DNA of 9,860 nt from Chitinophaga pinensis (GTDB taxonomy: Bacteria; Bacteroidota; Bacteroidia; M30B66): contig CALQRR010000028.1 of the NCBI GenBank assembly GCA_943333015.1, positions 1 through 9,860 on the forward strand, given 5' to 3'. The notes under the pieces were generated by a model. It saw only the letters and a list, made by a program, of their open reading frames with translations. It made no database searches and was not told where the DNA came from. Below, one piece after another: positions 5,876 through 9,860 of this stretch; within the stretch, counting starts at the first letter, position 1, and every line of letters starts with the position of its first letter. Both the position numbers and the translations under genes were made by a program.

Positions 5876-6799
5876 ATGACGACACCACTTTTTGAAGCAC
5901 GGAATATTTCCAAGAGTTACGGAAACTACCGGGCATTGGATGATGTAAGCATCTCCGTTGAACGTGGTTCCGTGTTCGGGCTACTCGGCCCCAATGGAGC
6001 CGGTAAAACATCACTGATCCGAATTATCAATCAAATTACAGCACCCGATTCGGGAACTTTGTTTTTTGACGGAAAGCCCATGGAGCCTGCACATGTTGCA
6101 CGCATTGGTTATTTGCCCGAAGAACGCGGCTTGTATAAGAAGATGGAGGTGGGTGAGCAGTGTTTGTATCTCGCACGTTTGCGTGGATTAGACAAGCACG
6201 AGGCCAAACGGCGGTTGCGCATCTGGTTCGAGAAATTCGAGATGCAATCCTGGTGGAACAAAAAGGTGGAAGAACTTTCCAAGGGCATGGCTCAAAAGGT
6301 TCAGTTTGTTGTGACTGTTCTTCACGAACCGGAACTGCTCATTTTTGATGAGCCCTTTTCTGGATTTGACCCTGTCAATGCTGCTATTATTCGGGATGAA
6401 ATTCTGAGCTTAAGTCAAAAAGGAGCCACCATAATTTTTTCAACCCATCGGATGGAAACGGTGGAAGAATTATGTGACAGCATCGCCCTGATCAATAAAA
6501 GCAAAAAGATTCTCGACGGAAAAGTGCGTGACATACAGAATCAGTTTCGCACCAATACGTTTGAGATGGAATTTCGTGGCAATATGCTGTCGTTCACCAC
6601 TGCCTTGTGGACTGGTTTTGAACTGCTAGAGCGTTTTACCGACGGAGATCATTGCCGTGTGCGACTGAAAATGCTGGGAAATAACACCGTGAATAATCTG
6701 TTCAATGCCGTGATGCCGGTGTGTGAGATTAAAAGTTTCCGGGAAGTGATTCCAACCATGAATGAGATATTTATTCGTAACGTTCAAGAACCAGCTTAA
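5876..6799 (+). CDS. ABC-2 type transporter ATP-binding subunit (NatA-like, DUF4162 C-terminus)
   Basis: Cytoplasmic ATPase that powers the membrane subunit encoded 3 bases downstream. The 307 residues hold one nucleotide-binding domain: Walker A GPNGAGKTS (38-46), the region normally holding the Q-loop Gln reading GYLPEERGLY (78-87) with Glu instead of Gln, ABC signature LSKGM (134-138), Walker B LLIFDEP with Asp158-Glu159, and the switch His191 in STHRMET. The YLPEERGLY form is usual in the NatA/DUF4162 subgroup. Residues from about 205 to the end fit the DUF4162 accessory domain. NatA in Bacillus works with NatB in sodium extrusion, but the substrate here is not determinable from sequence. 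A drug, sodium or lipid exporter role is equally possible. Confidence 0.92.
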   Translation: MTTPLFEARNISKSYGNYRALDDVSISVERGSVFGLLGPNGAGKTSLIRIINQITAPDSGTLFFDGKPMEPAHVARIGYLPEERGLYKKMEVGEQCLYLARLRGLDKHEAKRRLRIWFEKFEMQSWWNKKVEELSKGMAQKVQFVVTVLHEPELLIFDEPFSGFDPVNAAIIRDEILSLSQKGATIIFSTHRMETVEELCDSIALINKSKKILDGKVRDIQNQFRTNTFEMEFRGNMLSFTTALWTGFELLERFTDGDHCRVRLKMLGNNTVNNLFNAVMPVCEIKSFREVIPTMNEIFIRNVQEPA

Positions 6800-6802
6800 G
6801 CT

Positions 6803-8137
6803 ATGGGAAAGATCGGACTGATTATCCAACGGGAATACCTCACCCGGGTGCGGAAGCGCTCTTTTATTATTATGACCATTCTCGGGCCATTGCTCATGGC
6901 CGGTTTTGCCATTGTGCCTGTTTGGCTTGCCAGCGCGAACGAAACAATTCGATCCGTTCTTGTTTTGGATGAAACAGGTGTGGTTGAGTCACAGCTGAAT
7001 TCAAATCCGAGCATCCAGTTCTCCTATATCCGTTCTTCCATCGAGGAAGCGAAGAAAAGGCTGGCAAATCCGGATGTGTATGCCTTAGTGTACATTCCTA
7101 AAGGGCAGGATGATAATCTTATCGTAACCCAGCGGAGCATCAAATTGTACTCGCGGGAACAGGTAAGCCTGAATGTTAAAATATACATTGAAAATCAAAT
7201 TGAAAAACAGTTCGAACGCGCCATGCTCAAGGCCAACGGCGTGGATAAAGATCTGGTTGCCAGCATCGAAAAGACCATTCAGGTCACCATTCAAAATGTG
7301 CCATTGGAGCAGGAAGGCAATAAGGATGTGAGTAACGATGTGGAAGTCAGTACTGTATTGGGTGCTGTCGCTGGAGGGTTGATTTACTTTTTCATTTTTC
7401 TGTTTGGCTCACAGGTGATGCGCGGTGTTATTGAAGAAAAAACAAACCGCATTGTCGAAGTGATTATTTCATCGGTGAAGCCTTTTCAATTGATGATGGG
7501 TAAGATTATCGGTATTGCATTGGTCGGTCTTACGCAGTTTTTACTTTGGGTGGTGCTTACCGCCGGGCTTTACACCGCATTTCTCAATACCGTTGTCAAA
7601 GAAAAATACAGCGCTGAGAAGATTGAGATGCTCATGCAAAAAAGTCCCGATGGAACAGCGGTTGATGACATTGATCAAATGATTGAAAACCAGATGATGG
7701 TTGAACGTATTAACAGTATCAACTGGGCCTTGATCATTCCCTGTTTCATTTTTTATTTCCTGGGTGGATATTTACTTTATGGTGCAATGTTCGCGGCTGT
7801 TGGTGGAGCTGTAGACAATGATTCTGACACCCAGCAGTTCGTTTTGCCCATTACCATTCCGCTCATTTTTTCGTTCATCATGGCACAAACGGTGCTCAAC
7901 GATCCGACCGGAGTGATGGCCCGATGGCTTTCGATTATTCCGCTCACTTCTCCTATCGTGATGATGGTTCGTTTGCCTTTTCAAGTTCCTGTTTGGGAGC
8001 TTGTCTTGTCAATGGTGATGTTGGTACTCGGATTCATTCTAACGACTTGGCTTGCTGGAAAGATTTACCGGACCGGCATTCTGATGTACGGCAAACGTGT
8101 TACATGGAAAGAAATGGGCCGCTGGCTGAGGTATTAA
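6803..8137 (+). CDS. ABC-2 type transporter permease (NatB-like, ABC2_membrane_3)
   Basis: A 444-residue inner-membrane partner of the preceding ATPase; the 3-base gap implies one operon and one complex. The N-terminus IGLIIQREYLTRVRKRSF leads into membrane segment 1 (about 21-43). A large extracytoplasmic domain follows (about 45-182), then membrane segments at about 185-206, 234-260, 308-333, 347-363, 371-391 and 398-420. The cytoplasmic coupling stretch VMRGVIEEKTNRIVEVIISS (205-224) is the hallmark of this family. The layout of one helix, a long external domain and five to six more helices fits NatB/YhaP-like permeases. The C-terminal IYRTGILMYGKR-type tail is one I associate with Bacteroidota versions. 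Transported substrate unknown. Confidence 0.92.
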   Translation: MGKIGLIIQREYLTRVRKRSFIIMTILGPLLMAGFAIVPVWLASANETIRSVLVLDETGVVESQLNSNPSIQFSYIRSSIEEAKKRLANPDVYALVYIPKGQDDNLIVTQRSIKLYSREQVSLNVKIYIENQIEKQFERAMLKANGVDKDLVASIEKTIQVTIQNVPLEQEGNKDVSNDVEVSTVLGAVAGGLIYFFIFLFGSQVMRGVIEEKTNRIVEVIISSVKPFQLMMGKIIGIALVGLTQFLLWVVLTAGLYTAFLNTVVKEKYSAEKIEMLMQKSPDGTAVDDIDQMIENQMMVERINSINWALIIPCFIFYFLGGYLLYGAMFAAVGGAVDNDSDTQQFVLPITIPLIFSFIMAQTVLNDPTGVMARWLSIIPLTSPIVMMVRLPFQVPVWELVLSMVMLVLGFILTTWLAGKIYRTGILMYGKRVTWKEMGRWLRY

Positions 8138-8215
8138 TTGCGTTGATAACCTGTTAACATTCTTTGCAGGATTCCGGTTTGGGATTTCTTAACATTGACA
8201 TTCAAATTCCCCTGT

Positions 8216-9166
8216 GTGAAGCTTGCAATCATTGACATTGGAACCAATACGTTTAAACTCATGATCGCGCGCGTTCAAGAGGATGGACAGTTTCTGGTTA
8301 TCGATAAAGAAAAAATTCCTGTCAAACTCGGTGAAGGCGGAATAAACAATCAGATTATCTCGCACAATCCCTTTCTGCGCGGGCTCAAGGCGATGAAAAC
8401 GCACAAAGCCCGGATCGACCGTTTTGAGGTAGATAAAACATTGGCCTTTGCCACATCGGCCATTCGAAGTGCGGACAATGGAAAAGATTTTGTAAAAAAA
8501 GTAAAGGCAGAAACCGGGATAGAAATAGAAATAATTTCTGGAGACCGGGAGGCTGAGCTTATCTATTTTGGTGTGCGTCAAGCACTGGATCTCGGAAATG
8601 AGAAAGTGCTCATCATGGATATCGGAGGAGGCAGCACAGAGTTTATCATAGCTGATCGGGAGCGGATTTTCTGGAAGCACAGTTTCGACCTTGGTGCTGC
8701 ACGATTGCTAGAGGTTATCAATCCGTCAGAACCTATTAATAAAGCGGAGATTAAACGCCTTCGGGCCTATCTCAAAGAGCAGATGATGCTTTTATGGGCC
8801 GCGTGTGAACTCTATCCGGTAAAAACGCTTGTAGGCTCATCCGGTAGTTTCGACTCACTTGCAGAGATGATTTACTACCGGTTTCATACAGAAGAAAATC
8901 CTCTGGTAAAAACAGAATACAACTTTGATCTGGATCACTTTGAAGCGATTTACAAGCTCCTTATCAATTCATCCATCGAAAAGCGTTTCAAGATGAAAGG
9001 TCTTGCAGCGATGCGTGTTGAGATGATTGTTGTTGCGGTAATCATGATCCGCTACGTAATGAAAAAAATCAAATTGAATAAGATGCGGCTTTCCACCTAT
9101 TCGCTCAAAGAAGGCATACTCTTTGACTATTTGCGCGCCGCTAAAGAATCTGAGAATCATGGCTAA
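8216..9166 (+). CDS. Ppx/GppA family exopolyphosphatase, short form
   Basis: Likely hydrolyses terminal phosphates of inorganic polyphosphate or the 5' phosphate of pppGpp; sequence alone does not separate the two. I chose GTG at 8216 because the protein then begins [11 protein letters not shown], the standard family start. An in-frame TTG at 8195 would add seven residues of no family character. The 316 residues carry the actin-like ATPase folds of the family: phosphate-1 loop DIGTNTFKL (7-15), ATSAIRS (79-85), ISGDREAE (107-114) with Glu112 at the place of E. coli Ppx catalytic Glu121, DIGGGSTEF (135-143), [12 protein letters not shown] (206-217), and [10 protein letters not shown] (293-302). 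There is no C-terminal HD-like domain, so it is the short type. The 78 bases before it show no terminator, so read-through from the ABC operon is possible. Its stop overlaps the next gene. Confidence 0.92.
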   Translation: MKLAIIDIGTNTFKLMIARVQEDGQFLVIDKEKIPVKLGEGGINNQIISHNPFLRGLKAMKTHKARIDRFEVDKTLAFATSAIRSADNGKDFVKKVKAETGIEIEIISGDREAELIYFGVRQALDLGNEKVLIMDIGGGSTEFIIADRERIFWKHSFDLGAARLLEVINPSEPINKAEIKRLRAYLKEQMMLLWAACELYPVKTLVGSSGSFDSLAEMIYYRFHTEENPLVKTEYNFDLDHFEAIYKLLINSSIEKRFKMKGLAAMRVEMIVVAVIMIRYVMKKIKLNKMRLSTYSLKEGILFDYLRAAKESENHG

Positions 9167-9860
9167 AATCCTCATCGTTGACGATGAACGTGCAATACGT
9201 AGCACACTCAAGGAAATCCTGGAATACGAAAATCATCAAGTAGATGAAGCCGTGGATGGTGCTGAAGGCTGGGAGAAAATCCGCAGCGGGGCATACGATA
9301 TTCTCCTGAGTGATATCAAAATGCCCCGCATGGATGGCACTGAGCTGTTGGAGAAAGTTTTGGCGCAGGGAATTGACTGTCCCGTTATTATGATTTCCGG
9401 TCATGGAACAATCGAAACGGCTGTTGAGTGTATTAAAAAGGGCGCCTACGATTTTATTGCCAAGCCGCTAGATCTCAATCGTTTGATGATCACTTTGCGG
9501 AATGCCTTAGACAAGTCAACCTTGATTCAGGAAACAAAAATTCTGAAGAAGAAGGTGAGTAAAACCATCGATATGGTTGGGGATTCGCCCGCCATACGAA
9601 AGGTAAAGGACATGATTGAGCGTGTTGCCCCAACAGATGCGCGCGTGCTTGTTACCGGCCCTAATGGAACTGGAAAGGAATTGGTGGCTCGTTGGATTCA
9701 TGCCAAAAGTAACCGCAATGAAGCGCCTTTGATTGAAGTCAATTGTGCCGCGATCCCATCTGAATTGATAGAAAGTGAATTGTTTGGTCATGAAAAGGGT
9801 GCATTCACCAGTGCAATCAAGCAACGGAAAGGTCAATTTGAGCTCGCTCACGGTGGAACA
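9159..9860 (+). CDS. Sigma-54-dependent response regulator, NtrC family (partial, 3' end missing)
   Basis: The first 234 residues are present; the window ends inside the AAA+ domain. The receiver domain (1-118) has the acidic pair Asp8-Asp9, phospho-acceptor Asp52 in [10 protein letters not shown], Ser80 in ISGHG and Lys102 in AKPLD. A linker (about 120-138) precedes the sigma-54 activator domain: VGDSPAI (140-146), Walker A GPNGTGKE (167-174), [21 protein letters not shown] split around 194-214, and the sigma-54-contacting loop GAFTSA (214-219), where the usual motif is GAFTGA. A C-terminal Fis-type DNA-binding helix is expected outside the window. The ATG at 9159 overlaps the ppx stop by 8 bases, suggesting translational coupling. 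No cognate histidine kinase is visible. Its targets are unknown; the grpE sigma-54 promoter is one candidate. Confidence 0.95.
   Translation, partial: MAKILIVDDERAIRSTLKEILEYENHQVDEAVDGAEGWEKIRSGAYDILLSDIKMPRMDGTELLEKVLAQGIDCPVIMISGHGTIETAVECIKKGAYDFIAKPLDLNRLMITLRNALDKSTLIQETKILKKKVSKTIDMVGDSPAIRKVKDMIERVAPTDARVLVTGPNGTGKELVARWIHAKSNRNEAPLIEVNCAAIPSELIESELFGHEKGAFTSAIKQRKGQFELAHGGT

Noticed and set aside
5577..6014. 145-codon minus-strand frame spanning the dnaJ end, terminator and ABC ATPase start
   Set aside because: It runs through a terminator hairpin and two clear + strand genes, with no domain-like content.
7881..7895. TGGCAC-N5-GTGC resembling a sigma-54 site upstream of ppx
   Set aside because: It is inside the permease coding sequence, more than 300 bases from ppx, and the -12 box is GTGC rather than TTGC; expected by chance.
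8154..8239. Repeats TTAACATT (8154, 8189) and CATTGACATT (8193, 8230) around the ppx start
   Set aside because: They are short and AT-rich, and the last copy lies within the conserved IDIG codons; no symmetry or regular spacing supports an operator.
8189..8680. 163-codon open frame on the minus strand inside ppx
   Set aside because: It lies antisense to well-conserved Ppx motifs, has no recognisable domain, and its Cys/Tyr/Phe-rich composition is typical of a shadow frame.

Overview
The window reads as a chromosomal housekeeping segment from a member of the Bacteroidota. Reasons: start codons generally lack a Shine-Dalgarno sequence; two intergenic regions carry the Bacteroidota-type -7 element TAnnTTTG; the MurA has the PGGDKIGRRR active-site loop I associate with this phylum; and the NtrC-type regulator at the right edge has the GPNGTGKE and GAFTSA variants common there. 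All nine genes lie on the + strand and are tightly packed. I see no mobile element, CRISPR array, rRNA or tRNA, and no intergenic stretch longer than about 145 bases. The lineage within the phylum is not resolved.

Left block (1-3249): the basic C-terminal tail of an upstream gene (probably DUF4290 family) ends 7 bases before murA, the first committed step of peptidoglycan synthesis. murA is followed after 18 bases by a 592-residue multi-pass membrane protein of unrecognised function, with features suggestive of a GT-C-fold glycosyltransferase. Next comes a separately promoted, periplasm-facing TlpA/ResA-type thioredoxin (3302-3856), closed by a strong intrinsic terminator.

Middle block (3910-5870): a 90-base leader holds a textbook sigma-54 (-24/-12) promoter, an imperfect palindrome just upstream of it and a second inverted repeat across the -24 box. 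It drives grpE and dnaJ, the co-chaperone pair of DnaK. The pair ends in a perfect 8-bp hairpin terminator, and a TAnnTTTG box overlaps that region, probably starting the next operon.

Right block (5876-9860): an ABC-2 type exporter (ATPase plus permease, 3 bases apart), a short Ppx/GppA exopolyphosphatase, and a sigma-54-dependent response regulator. The regulator's start overlaps the ppx stop by 8 bases, and it runs off the window.

Most striking is the pairing of a sigma-54 promoter on a chaperone operon with a sigma-54 activator gene about 5 kb downstream on the same strand. This suggests, but does not prove, stress-chaperone control by an NtrC-family regulator rather than by HrcA/CIRCE or sigma-32. 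MurA also naturally carries Asp in place of the fosfomycin-target Cys. No clearly unprecedented system was found.
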